Origin: Acidobacteriota bacterium | GTDB taxonomy: Bacteria; Acidobacteriota; Terriglobia; UBA7540 | Length of the DNA: 16,042 nt | Assembly: GCA_021827245.1 (NCBI GenBank) | Contig: JAKAWN010000126.1 | Span: 1 to 16,042 of the forward strand | Direction of reading: 5' to 3' | Shown here: piece after piece, positions 1-7,526 of the stretch | How the letters are laid out: the number at the start of each line of letters is the position of its first letter | How positions within the stretch are numbered: position 1 is the first letter of the stretch | Position numbers and translations under genes: made by a program | The notes under the pieces: model-generated | Database searches by the model: none | Told to the model about the DNA's origin: nothing | The model's input: only the letters and a program-made list of their open reading frames with translations

Positions 1-1
1 T

Positions 2-964
2 GGAATGCCGATATTGAAAACAAATGGGTTGCTTTCCAAAAACGTTCAAAAATCGCCTGGGACCGCGGAAGTTGGGCTAATGACCGTTTCCACCATCGGC
101 GCGGGCCCGGAAAGTGAGCTGAGCGGTCGAGGTGAGATTTTCAATGTTGTCCTGATCTTTCTGGGCGTTGCTACGGTAGGCTTCGCAATTGGAACGCTCA
201 CGAAGGCGGTGGTAGAATTCGAGTTGGGCTCATTTTTCGGACGACGCCGCATGGAAAAGGAAATCTCGGCCCTGAAGAACCATTTCATCGTGTGCGGCGT
301 TGGCCGCGTGGGACGCCGGGTGGCATCAGAAGTTGCCGCCCGAAAAAATCCACTTGTCATCATTGAGCGGGATCCGGAGAGAGCCGTCTGGGCGCAGGAG
401 CGTGGCTTCCCGGTCATCATCGGCGACGCTGCCAGCGAGGCCATTTTGCGAAGGGCTCGCATTGAGCATGCTCGCGCTCTGGCAAGCGCCGTGACTTCGG
501 ACGCGCAGAACGTCTATATCGTGCTGACGGCACGCGGCATTGCCCCCGATATTCCTATCGTCGCGCGTGCCAGCGAGGAAGACGCTGAATCAAAACTGCT
601 GAGGGCGCGCGCGCCCTCGGTGGTTTCTCCGTACAGCTACGCGGGTCAGCGCATGGCACGCACTCTGACCCGGCCTTACGTTCAGCGGTTCATTGATATG
701 GCGCTATCCTCTCTTAGCGAGACCAGCCTGGAGATTGAAGAAGTTCAGGTGGGTAATCCTTCCGCACTGGCGGGAAAGAATCTGGGCGAAGCCAAGATTC
801 GCGACCGGTTTGGCCTGATCGTCCTGGCAATCCGCCGGCAGGATGGCCAACTGGATTTTAATCCTGCGCCGTCGCAGACGATATCCGCTGGTGACTACCT
901 CATCGTGATGGGTAATTCGCAAAATCTGAAAGAACTCGAATCCCTGGCAGGCGTTAAGGAATGA
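2..964 (+). CDS. Potassium channel-like protein with TrkA/RCK NAD-binding domain, 5' partial
   Basis: This is the C-terminal part of a Kch/MthK-type channel protein, which gates K+ flux across the inner membrane through a cytoplasmic RCK domain. The frame is open to the left edge; residue numbers count from the first ATG at position 5. Residues 26-34 read MTVSTIGAG and align with a pore helix plus selectivity filter, normally TVGYG or TIGYG. A membrane helix follows at about 45-67. A Rossmann TrkA-N domain starts near 93 with the nucleotide motif GVGRVG (98-103), and a TrkA-C domain spans about 237-312. The first 25 residues are hydrophilic, so the first membrane helix is either upstream or lost. 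The filter Tyr is replaced by Ala. The stop overlaps the next gene's start by 4 nt (ATGA), which suggests translational coupling. The RCK assignment is firm; channel activity is uncertain. Confidence 0.8.
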   Translation, partial: GMPILKTNGLLSKNVQKSPGTAEVGLMTVSTIGAGPESELSGRGEIFNVVLIFLGVATVGFAIGTLTKAVVEFELGSFFGRRRMEKEISALKNHFIVCGVGRVGRRVASEVAARKNPLVIIERDPERAVWAQERGFPVIIGDAASEAILRRARIEHARALASAVTSDAQNVYIVLTARGIAPDIPIVARASEEDAESKLLRARAPSVVSPYSYAGQRMARTLTRPYVQRFIDMALSSLSETSLEIEEVQVGNPSALAGKNLGEAKIRDRFGLIVLAIRRQDGQLDFNPAPSQTISAGDYLIVMGNSQNLKELESLAGVKE

Positions 965-2541
965 AGATCCTCACCGCCGCGCAGATGCAATCTGTTGACC
1001 GGATCACGACTGAGAGCTATGGTGTGCCGAGCCTGACGCTGATGGAAAACGCCGGTCGCAGCGTGGTGAAATTTCTGCACCAACGTTTCTCTCCCCTTGA
1101 AGGACAGGAAATTGTGATCCTCTGCGGCAGAGGAAATAACGGCGGTGATGGAATGGTTGTCGCTCGCATGCTGCGAGAGCTCGGAATCGAGCCGCGTGTG
1201 TTGCTGCTGGGCAATCCTGAACACTTGAGCCACGACGCCGAGGTCAATTACAAGCGGCTCGCCCAAGGGAGCTTGCCCGTCACGGTCCCGGACAGCGCTT
1301 CCTGGCAGGCGATCAAGGCCAAGCTGGGCAACGCTTCTCTGGTGATTGACGCGATGCTGGGGACCGGCCTCTCCAAACCCCTCGGCGGATTTCTTCTCGA
1401 GGTGGTAAGCGATATTCCAATCGTTTTCCCAAATGCCAAAGTTGTTGCTGTTGACTTGCCGACCGGCATTGCAGCCGACAGTGGCGAGTTGATTGGGGAA
1501 TGTGTGCGGGCCGACGCCTCGGTTACATTCACGGCTCCGAAGTTTGCCCACGTTTTTCCTCCGGCGTGCGAAAGGGTGGGCGAATGGGTGGTAAGGCCCA
1601 TCGGGACGCCTTCGGAAGCGCTTGAGGGGAATCCGGACTTTTTTGTTAATATCCTTCAGCCCGAGGATCTGGAATGGCTTGTCCAGCCACGGAAACTTGA
1701 AGCCCATAAGGGCAATTTCGGTCACGTTCTTGTCGTTGGTGGCTCCGTTGGGAAAACAGGGGCGGCGGCGATGGCGGCCAAAGCCTCGCTACGTGCCGGC
1801 GTGGGTCTGGCCACTGTGGCCACGGCAAGGAGTGCTTTGCCGATTATCGCCTCACTAAGCATGGAAATTATGACGGAACCCCTGCCCGAAACTGATTCCG
1901 GCACAGTGGCGCTACGGGCGCTGAAGGAGGGACTTCTCGACACGCTGGTTGAAGGGAAGACCGTGCTGGCAGTGGGTCCGGGCCTCGGACGGGACCCCGA
2001 AACGGCGGAACTGGTGCGGGAAGTCGTCAACCGGTACGACATGCCGATCGTGCTGGACGCCGACGGCCTGAATGCATTTGCAGGCTGCCTTGAGACGCTG
2101 CGGGCAGGGCCGAGAGTTCGCGTGCTGACACCTCATCCCGGTGAAATGGGGCGGCTTGCCGGGCGAAGCACTTCGGAGGTTGTCGCTCATCGGATGGACG
2201 TGGCACGGGAGTTTGCGCAGAACCACGGCGTTCACCTGGTTTTAAAAGGATTCCGAACCCTGACCGCTTCGCCGGAGGGCCAGGTGTGGGTGAATCCGAC
2301 GGGCAATCCTGGCATGGCGACAGGGGGGTCAGGTGACGTCCTGACGGGCATTACAGCGGCCCTGCTGGCCCAGTACCCTGACCGTTCGCCGACGGAAGTG
2401 ACTGCGGCGGCCGTTTATCTTCACGGTCTGGCTGGTGACGTGGCCGCGCGTGACCTTGGTGAGGCTTCCATGATTGCTGGAGATATTCTTGAAGCCCTGC
2501 CCAAGGCTTATCAAGAGATCAAGAATCGCCTGCACGACTGA
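961..2541 (+). CDS. nnr: Bifunctional NAD(P)H-hydrate epimerase / ADP-dependent NAD(P)H-hydrate dehydratase
   Basis: This cytoplasmic repair enzyme converts damaged hydrated NAD(P)H back to NAD(P)H: the N-terminal YjeF domain epimerises R- and S-hydrates and the C-terminal ribokinase-like domain dehydrates the S form using ADP. The 526-residue length fits the fused form. In the N-domain I see GRGNNGGDG (56-64), DAMLGTG from 130 and VAVDLPTG (162-169). In the C-domain I see HKGNFGHVLVVGG from 259, DADGLN (366-371), TPHPGEMG (390-397) and the nucleotide-binding GMATGGSGDVLTG from 451. The ATG overlaps the preceding stop by 4 nt and tsaE begins 8 nt after its own stop, so it lies inside a plus-strand operon. 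An nnr-tsaE pairing is common in bacteria. Nothing essential appears to be missing. Confidence 0.96.
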   Translation: MKILTAAQMQSVDRITTESYGVPSLTLMENAGRSVVKFLHQRFSPLEGQEIVILCGRGNNGGDGMVVARMLRELGIEPRVLLLGNPEHLSHDAEVNYKRLAQGSLPVTVPDSASWQAIKAKLGNASLVIDAMLGTGLSKPLGGFLLEVVSDIPIVFPNAKVVAVDLPTGIAADSGELIGECVRADASVTFTAPKFAHVFPPACERVGEWVVRPIGTPSEALEGNPDFFVNILQPEDLEWLVQPRKLEAHKGNFGHVLVVGGSVGKTGAAAMAAKASLRAGVGLATVATARSALPIIASLSMEIMTEPLPETDSGTVALRALKEGLLDTLVEGKTVLAVGPGLGRDPETAELVREVVNRYDMPIVLDADGLNAFAGCLETLRAGPRVRVLTPHPGEMGRLAGRSTSEVVAHRMDVAREFAQNHGVHLVLKGFRTLTASPEGQVWVNPTGNPGMATGGSGDVLTGITAALLAQYPDRSPTEVTAAAVYLHGLAGDVAARDLGEASMIAGDILEALPKAYQEIKNRLHD

Positions 2542-2549
2542 TCTATCGG

Positions 2550-3032
2550 ATGGAAGCTAATGACCGGGCGCACGATGAGAGCGCCTCTATCTCCCGGAAT
2601 AATCGGTTGGAATTCATAACGCACTCGCCGGAGGAGACGATTGAACTCGGCGCAAAGCTTGCCCGGCAACTGCCACATCCCTGCCTGGTGGTACTGGAGG
2701 GTGAACTCGGCAGCGGCAAGACCACGCTGGTCAAAGGGATTGTCTCAGGACTAGGCATTGCACGGCAGGAAGAAGTCACAAGTCCTTCTTTCACCTTGGT
2801 TCACGAGTATGGCCGGGAATGCAAAGTTTATCATGCCGACCTCTATCGGATTGATGGCGCCCGGGAACTCGCAACGCTTGGATTGGAGGATTTGCTGGAG
2901 CAGGAGGCCACGGTCATCGTAGAATGGGGGGAAAAGCTGCTTGGTCAAGAAGCTGAAGCGCGAGTCAGAATCCGCATGGAGCTGCTGGATGGTGAAGACC
3001 GGCGTGTCACAATTGAAGGGTTGGAAAGATAG
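2550..3032 (+). CDS. tsaE: tRNA threonylcarbamoyladenosine biosynthesis ATPase TsaE
   Basis: TsaE is the P-loop ATPase that works with TsaB and TsaD to make t6A37 in ANN-decoding tRNAs. The 160-residue protein has the Walker A motif GELGSGKTT (51-59), the family signature SPSFTLVHEY from 79, HADLYRI from 95 and VEWGEKL (124-130). The N-terminus carries about 20 extra polar residues before the usual beginning at EFITHSPEET, so the start could be the TTG at 2607. The ATG at 2550 has no clear ribosome-binding site, and coupling from nnr, 8 nt upstream, may supply initiation. Its 3' end overlaps the start of the following lipoprotein gene. Confidence 0.95.
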   Translation: MEANDRAHDESASISRNNRLEFITHSPEETIELGAKLARQLPHPCLVVLEGELGSGKTTLVKGIVSGLGIARQEEVTSPSFTLVHEYGRECKVYHADLYRIDGARELATLGLEDLLEQEATVIVEWGEKLLGQEAEARVRIRMELLDGEDRRVTIEGLER

Positions 3033-3675
3033 CAGGTGGTGCCTCAAAGCGGCGGCCTCGGCTTTGCTGACGTCACTGGTGTTTGCAGCATGCGCGTCTG
3101 CCCCGAAGACCCATTACTTCACCCTGCAAGTTCCCCCGCCTCCCAGTTCGCCGGAGCCTAGGACTCATTTCGTGCTACAGGTCGAGCGTTTTGAAGCTCC
3201 TTACGTTTTGAGTGACAACCGGATCATTTATTATACTTCGCCCACCGAGCTGAACTTTCATGAGTACAATCGATGGTCGTCAGACCCCGCGGAGTTGCTG
3301 AGTGAGACCGCAATGAAGTATTTTGCCGAGACAGGATTGTTCCAACATGTCTACCCTTATCCTGCGCCCGTTCAGGCCGACTTCACCTTGCGCGGGAGGG
3401 TGCTTAACTTTGACGAAATGAGATACAAGAAGAAAGCGGGTGCGAAATCGACCGAGGCCCGGCTCGGTTTGAAGCTGGATTTGCTGCAAACACAGCAGAA
3501 CAAGGTTGTCTGGTCGGCCCGGCTGGAACAGACGTCTCCCATTAAAGAGGAAAAAGTGCCAGAAGTTGTTGACGCGTTGAACGTTGCTGCCGACCAATTG
3601 CTGCGGAACGCATACAGTGGCATTTCTCAAGTTGTTGAACATGAATTCGCGCAAAAGCAGGAACAAGCGCAGTGA
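2989..3675 (+). CDS. ABC-type transport auxiliary lipoprotein (PqiC/ABC_trans_aux-like)
   Basis: This looks like an outer-membrane-directed lipoprotein of the ABC_trans_aux family, whose members serve as periplasmic partners of Mla/Pqi-type lipid transporters. From the ATG at 2989 it has 228 residues: a basic N-region, a hydrophobic core and a lipobox ending VFAAC with Cys35. After it comes the typical opening HYFTLQVP, then FVLQVERFEAPYVLSDNRIIYYTSP and a C-terminal region about polymerised secondary structure rather than catalysis. I chose 2989 because GGAG lies 7 nt upstream; the frame is open from a TTG at 2941. The first 44 nt lie inside tsaE. No ABC ATPase, permease or MCE protein is visible nearby, so its partners must be elsewhere. 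The family call rests on overall pattern and is moderately sure. Confidence 0.75.
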   Translation: MVKTGVSQLKGWKDSRWCLKAAASALLTSLVFAACASAPKTHYFTLQVPPPPSSPEPRTHFVLQVERFEAPYVLSDNRIIYYTSPTELNFHEYNRWSSDPAELLSETAMKYFAETGLFQHVYPYPAPVQADFTLRGRVLNFDEMRYKKKAGAKSTEARLGLKLDLLQTQQNKVVWSARLEQTSPIKEEKVPEVVDALNVAADQLLRNAYSGISQVVEHEFAQKQEQAQ

Positions 3676-3693
3676 GTGGAGGAACCGTAGAAT

Positions 3694-4503
3694 ATGGCGA
3701 CGCAGGCTGAGCCCGCGCGGTGGGCGCTGATTATTGGATCCTCAAGCGGTTTTGGAGAGGCTCTGAGCGATGAGCTGGCACGGTCCGGACTGAACATTTT
3801 TGGAGTCCACTTTGACCGCCGTTCGGCACAGGAACGCATTAACGCGCTCATCGAAAAAATCAAGGGCGCGGGCCGTAACGTCGTGTTCTTCAATATGAAT
3901 GCTGCCGATGCCGCCAAGCGAACCGGCGCTCTGGACAAAATGCAGGAACATTGGAAAGAGCTCGGCGGAGACCATTTTGTGAAAGTATTTGTGCACTCTG
4001 TAGCTTTCGGATCGCTGCTGCCGTACGTCACTGAGGATTCCAAGGACCAACTGACGCAGGCACAGATGGAAATGACTCTGGATGTGATGGGCAACAATCT
4101 TGTTTATTGGATTCAGGAACTGGTCTGCCGGAAGATGATGCGTTCCGGTGGCCGCATCTATGCCATGACCAGTGCTGGCGGCCACAGCGTCATTCCGAAC
4201 TACGGCGCGGTTTCAGCAGCAAAAGCGGTGCTGGAATCGCACATCCGCCAGCTTGCCTATGAATTGATGCCTCTTGGCATCACGGCCAATGCCGTTCAGG
4301 CCGGCGTGACGTTCACCCCTGGCTCAAACAAAATCCCCGGTATTGAAAAGCTGGCTGAGTTTGCCCGCCTGCGGAATCCCGGTGGCCGTTTGACAACGCC
4401 GGAAGATGTTGCCAGGGCCGTTGCTGCTCTCATGGATGACCGGACACAGTGGATGACCGGCAATGTCATCCGCGTGGACGGCGGCGAGGATATCGTAACT
4501 TAG
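3694..4503 (+). CDS. SDR-family oxidoreductase, FabI/FabL enoyl-ACP-reductase-like
   Basis: This 269-residue short-chain dehydrogenase has an N-terminal nucleotide motif GSSSGFG (15-21). Instead of the classical NNAG/YxxxK pattern it has HSVAFG from 101 and a Tyr160-x6-Lys167 pair inside IPNYGAVSAAK, both typical of enoyl-ACP reductases (FabI, FabL). IRVDGGEDIV closes the protein as in FabI/FabL. The established role of that family is the last reduction step of fatty-acid elongation. The second active-site Tyr of E. coli FabI, ten residues before the main Tyr, is not present here. GGAGG sits 11-12 nt before the ATG. It follows the lipoprotein by 18 nt, so probably shares its transcript. I am confident of the SDR family; the enoyl-ACP-reductase role is inference. 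Confidence 0.85.
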   Translation: MATQAEPARWALIIGSSSGFGEALSDELARSGLNIFGVHFDRRSAQERINALIEKIKGAGRNVVFFNMNAADAAKRTGALDKMQEHWKELGGDHFVKVFVHSVAFGSLLPYVTEDSKDQLTQAQMEMTLDVMGNNLVYWIQELVCRKMMRSGGRIYAMTSAGGHSVIPNYGAVSAAKAVLESHIRQLAYELMPLGITANAVQAGVTFTPGSNKIPGIEKLAEFARLRNPGGRLTTPEDVARAVAALMDDRTQWMTGNVIRVDGGEDIVT

Positions 4504-4508
4504 ATCCT

Positions 4509-4543
4509 CCTGCTGGACCCAGCCTCCCAGTGCCCCCGGCAGG
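4509..4543 (+). terminator. Possible stem-loop terminator after the SDR gene
   Basis: An 8-bp stem (4509-4516 with 4536-4543, one G-U pair) encloses a 19-nt loop just after the SDR stop. The downstream tract is only moderately T-rich (GCGTCTTTCCCTT), so it would be a weak intrinsic terminator at best. Confidence 0.3.
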
Positions 4544-4703
4544 GCGTCTTTCCCTTCGAGTTGTCTGAACTTTTTCCCTCATCAGCGGGCGTGCGTGCAA
4601 CCTGCAGTCATGTTCTTGACCGGGGTTCCAGGTTTCAATGGTCCGGATTTGCAGGTGAGATAGTTGGCGCATCACACACATCCTGGCATGTGCCCGACAC
4701 TTT

Positions 4704-4733
4704 TTGACGCAACTCAGGTGTATTTGTTAGCAT
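4704..4733 (+). promoter_or_regulatory. Candidate sigma-70-type promoter for ispH
   Basis: TTGACG (4704-4709) and TAGCAT (4728-4733) are separated by 18 nt, and a TG at 4725-4726 gives an extended -10. Transcription would begin near 4740. That is downstream of the first in-frame ATG (4736), so the promoter favours translation of ispH from the ATG at 4766. Confidence 0.4.
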
Positions 4734-4765
4734 GAATGTTTGATCGTTGCTTCGATGTATGGGAC

Positions 4766-5752
4766 ATGCCAAGAGAAAGAACCTTTCCACAAAGGGTATT
4801 GCTGGCAAAGCCTAGAGGATTTTGCGCGGGAGTTGACAGGGCTATCGATATCGTCAACCTGGCTCTTGAACTCTATCAGCCTCCCGTTTACGTCCGAAAA
4901 CAGATTGTTCACAATCGATACGTAATCGAGATGTTGTCCCAAAAGGGTGCCATCTTTGTGGATGAAATCGACGAAGTGCCCGAAGGCGCCTTGGTTATCT
5001 TCAGTGCACACGGCGTTTCGCCTGATGTTTTCCAGAGAGCCCGACAGAAGAAATTGAATGTGATTGACGCTACTTGCCCGCTTGTGATGAAAGTTCACTC
5101 TGAGGTGAAGCGTTTTGCCCAGGAAGGCCTGTCGATCATCCTGATAGGACACGCGGGACACGACGAAGTGATTGGAACAATGGGTGAACTGCCCGGGAGA
5201 ATTCGGCTTGTCAGTACCGTGGACCAGGCGGAACAGGTTCAGGTTCCTGACCCTGATCGGGTTGCTGTTACTACGCAGACCACCTTGAGCGTTGATGATG
5301 CCAGGGCCATCCTGGACGTTCTGAGGCGGCGATTTCCCAAGTTAGTCTCTCCCTCCAGCGATGACATCTGTTATGCGACGCAGAACCGGCAGGCGGCGGT
5401 GAAGCTGATTGCACAACAGGCGGAAGTGGTATTTGTCCTCGGTTCACACAACAGCTCGAATTCCGAGCGCCTTCGCGAGGTGGCGGAGGCGTCCGGCGCA
5501 AGAGCTTATTTGATCGACAATGTCTCTGAAATTCAGAGTGACTGGCTTGATGGTGTTGATGTTGTGGGCATAACCGCGGGCGCCTCCGCTCCAGAAAAAC
5601 TCGTCCAGGACGTTGTGGGGTGTTTCAGGAAGATGGGGGTTGAGAATTTCGAAGACGTTGAAGCCATGAGTGAAAGCGTGGCGTTTGCACTGCCCTCAAT
5701 CAGCTTTCAACAGTCTGCCAGGGATCTGGCTAACCAGGCTGCCCACCATTAA
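4766..5752 (+). CDS. ispH: 4-hydroxy-3-methylbut-2-enyl diphosphate reductase IspH
   Basis: IspH (LytB) is the Fe-S enzyme of the last MEP-pathway step, reducing HMBPP to IPP and DMAPP. From the ATG at 4766 the protein has 328 residues. The three cluster cysteines are visible: Cys20 in KPRGFCAGV, Cys104 in DATCPL and Cys202 in ICYATQNRQ. Substrate-binding parts are His49 (VHN), His82 (AHG), the GHAGHDEVIGTMGE segment from about 128, GSHNSSNSERL and GITAGASAPEKLV. An alternative ATG at 4736 would add ten residues that are not part of the conserved fold, and a candidate promoter overlaps it. The gene is separated from the upstream operon by a gap and converges on nth. Function is very sure; the start is less so. 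Confidence 0.97.
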   Translation: MPRERTFPQRVLLAKPRGFCAGVDRAIDIVNLALELYQPPVYVRKQIVHNRYVIEMLSQKGAIFVDEIDEVPEGALVIFSAHGVSPDVFQRARQKKLNVIDATCPLVMKVHSEVKRFAQEGLSIILIGHAGHDEVIGTMGELPGRIRLVSTVDQAEQVQVPDPDRVAVTTQTTLSVDDARAILDVLRRRFPKLVSPSSDDICYATQNRQAAVKLIAQQAEVVFVLGSHNSSNSERLREVAEASGARAYLIDNVSEIQSDWLDGVDVVGITAGASAPEKLVQDVVGCFRKMGVENFEDVEAMSESVAFALPSISFQQSARDLANQAAHH

Positions 5753-5823
5753 TCGCGATTTCCGCGGAAAGCCGTCCCACTCGTTTTCAAGAAAATGTAG
5801 AAGATACAGCAATAACTGTGTGG

Positions 5824-5854
5824 TGCTGAGTATGACGCGCAGTCACATTCAGCA
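5824..5854. terminator. Stem-loop between convergent ispH and nth
   Basis: TGCTGA (5824-5829) pairs with TCAGCA (5849-5854), and an inner TGAC/GTCA stem closes a 5-nt GCGCA loop; the 3-nt joint adds one Watson-Crick and one wobble pair. It lies 5 nt beyond the nth stop and 71 nt beyond the ispH stop. There is no T-run on either side, so a bidirectional terminator is an inference from position. Confidence 0.35.
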
Positions 5855-5859
5855 GACCG

Positions 5860-6564
5860 CTAGACGGTTTTGTCCGGCGAGTCACAGACGGATTCGAGGG
5901 GACAATCCATACACAACGGTTTCCGTGCCTGGCAGATCTTTCTCCCAAACCAGATGACCTGATGGCCGAATGTGATCCACCGATCCTTGGGAACAGTGCT
6001 CATCAGGTCACCTTCCACATTTTCCGGTGTCTTTCCATCTGAAAGTTTCAATCTGTGCGCGATTCGGAAGACGTGCGTATCCACAACAACCCCGGAGGAA
6101 ATTCTGAAGGCTGTTCCCAGGACGACATTGGCGGTCTTTCGGGCCACGCCCTGCAAGGTGAGTAATTCGTCCATGCTTTGGGGTACCTTGCCTCCAAAAT
6201 CGTCGACGATCTTCTTCGCGGCAGCAATGATGTTCTTGGATTTATTGCGGAAAAATCCGGTGGAGCGAATGTCCTCTTCAAGCACCTTCTGATCCAGTCT
6301 GGCGAAGTCACGAGGGCCGGGGTATTTCGAAAAGAGCTCCGGAGTCACCTTATTGACGCGTTCGTCGGTGCACTGTGCTGAAAGCACGGTGGCGACAAGC
6401 AGTTGAAAGGCGTTGTTGTGATGTAAGGCGCACTGAGCGTCGGGGAAAAGCTTATCGAGCCCTGCGAAGATCTTCTTCAGTCTCTGCGGTGACGTATAGG
6501 CATTCTTCTTCGCTGTGGGCATTCTTTTTGACGGCTTCCCTTTTCTCGTGGCGGCAGGTTTCAT
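5860..6564 (-). CDS. nth: Endonuclease III (DNA glycosylase/AP lyase)
   Basis: Nth removes oxidised pyrimidines and cleaves the abasic site in base-excision repair. The 234-residue protein has a basic N-terminal extension of about 22 residues, then the glycosylase fold with LSAQCTDERVN (61-71), the helix-hairpin-helix LQGVARKTANVVL (137-149) carrying catalytic Lys143, and Asp162 in VDTHVFR. A C-terminal 4Fe-4S loop has Cys211, Cys218, Cys221 and Cys227 with the classical x6-x2-x5 spacing. The second Gly of the usual GVG hairpin is Ala here, a mild change. The ATG at 6564 has a GAGG 3 nt upstream, so the true start may be slightly different. It lies downstream of the dehydrogenase gene by 53 nt and may share its transcript. 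Confidence 0.96.
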   Translation of the reverse strand: MKPAATRKGKPSKRMPTAKKNAYTSPQRLKKIFAGLDKLFPDAQCALHHNNAFQLLVATVLSAQCTDERVNKVTPELFSKYPGPRDFARLDQKVLEEDIRSTGFFRNKSKNIIAAAKKIVDDFGGKVPQSMDELLTLQGVARKTANVVLGTAFRISSGVVVDTHVFRIAHRLKLSDGKTPENVEGDLMSTVPKDRWITFGHQVIWFGRKICQARKPLCMDCPLESVCDSPDKTV

Positions 6565-6617
6565 GGACCTCTCGCGAACTCGAAAGCAGAATTCGTGGTT
6601 GATTATAGGAGGAGATT

Positions 6618-7493
6618 CTACTTCAAGCCAGCATTTTCAGCCGAAACTCGTGCAAATGAGGACCAGTCCAACTCCTCGCCGTTGCGGGCGATCGCGGCGA
6701 GAACATGATCACGAACAAGACTCGCAACCGGCATCGGAGCACGCGCTGCCACTGCCGCCGCCAGAACCAGACTGACATCCTTCAAACCCAGGGACAGCTT
6801 GAAGCCGGCCGGCAGGAACTGCTCTTTGGCAATAAGGTTACCGTAAGTCTTATAGACTGGAGCTGCAAAAAGCGTGCTGGTCATAACATCCAGGAACGTC
6901 TCAGGCTTGACCCCCGACTTGCGTAGCAGGGCATAAGCCTCACCCAGGGATTCAATCACGGACAGAATGAGGAAATTCCCCGCCAATTTGATGACATTCG
7001 CATGGTGCGGTTCCTCTCCAACAATGAAAGTCCACTGGCCCATGGCACCAAAAAGCGGCTGGCATTGTGCAATCAACCCGGCAGGCCCTGCTGCCACGAT
7101 GGCCAGCTTTGCTGTTCCTGCCGCTTCCGGGCGGCCGAAGACCGGTGCGGAAATAAAGTGAGTTTTGGCCTCAGAGTGCGCCTTCGTTAGCTCTTGGGCA
7201 AGCGCGACGCTGATCGTACTCATTGAGACGTGTACCGTGCTCGGCGCAAGCTTTTCAACCAAATGGCCGCCGAAGACGACTGTGCTCACTGCCTTATCAT
7301 CAGCCAGCATGGTGATCAGGATGTCGCCCTTGCAGGCGTCGGCAGCTTGGCTGGCAATGGTGGCGCCCTCCGCGCGCAGGCTTTCGGCACGCTCGCGAGT
7401 GCGATTGTAGACAGTGACGGCGTGGCCTGCCTTCAGCAAGTTGCGCGCCATCGGAAGTCCCATGTTGCCTAAGCCGATGAAACCAACATTCAT
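6618..7493 (-). CDS. NAD(P)-dependent oxidoreductase, 3-hydroxyisobutyrate dehydrogenase family
   Basis: This is a beta-hydroxyacid dehydrogenase relative with an N-terminal Rossmann domain and an all-helical C-terminal domain. From the ATG at 7493 it has 291 residues. The nucleotide motif is GLGNMG (7-12), with VYNRTRE following strand 2, the usual pattern for NADPH use. The substrate segment is SAPVFGRPEAAGTAKL from 115, replacing the canonical DAPVSGG. The catalytic Lys is Lys169 in IKLAGN, with Asn173, and GLKD at 236-239 completes the site. I chose 7493 because AGGAG lies 6 nt upstream; ATG at 7496 is only 3 nt away from it, and 7526 would abut the chdC stop. The altered substrate loop makes a specific substrate unsafe to name. 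It follows chdC by 33 nt, so co-transcription is likely. Confidence 0.88.
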   Translation of the reverse strand: MNVGFIGLGNMGLPMARNLLKAGHAVTVYNRTRERAESLRAEGATIASQAADACKGDILITMLADDKAVSTVVFGGHLVEKLAPSTVHVSMSTISVALAQELTKAHSEAKTHFISAPVFGRPEAAGTAKLAIVAAGPAGLIAQCQPLFGAMGQWTFIVGEEPHHANVIKLAGNFLILSVIESLGEAYALLRKSGVKPETFLDVMTSTLFAAPVYKTYGNLIAKEQFLPAGFKLSLGLKDVSLVLAAAVAARAPMPVASLVRDHVLAAIARNGEELDWSSFARVSAENAGLK

Positions 7494-7526
7494 CATTTTC
7501 TCCTGGGGTCTGGTTGACTCTTCCAA

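Noticed and set aside
895..1725. 276-residue minus-strand frame opposite nnr
   Set aside because: It lies opposite the intact nnr gene, has no recognisable motif and no ribosome-binding site; a consequence of GC-rich codon use.
5759..5770. Perfect palindrome TTTCCGCGGAAA after ispH
   Set aside because: It has no loop, no adjacent promoter and may arise by chance; too little to call a regulatory site.
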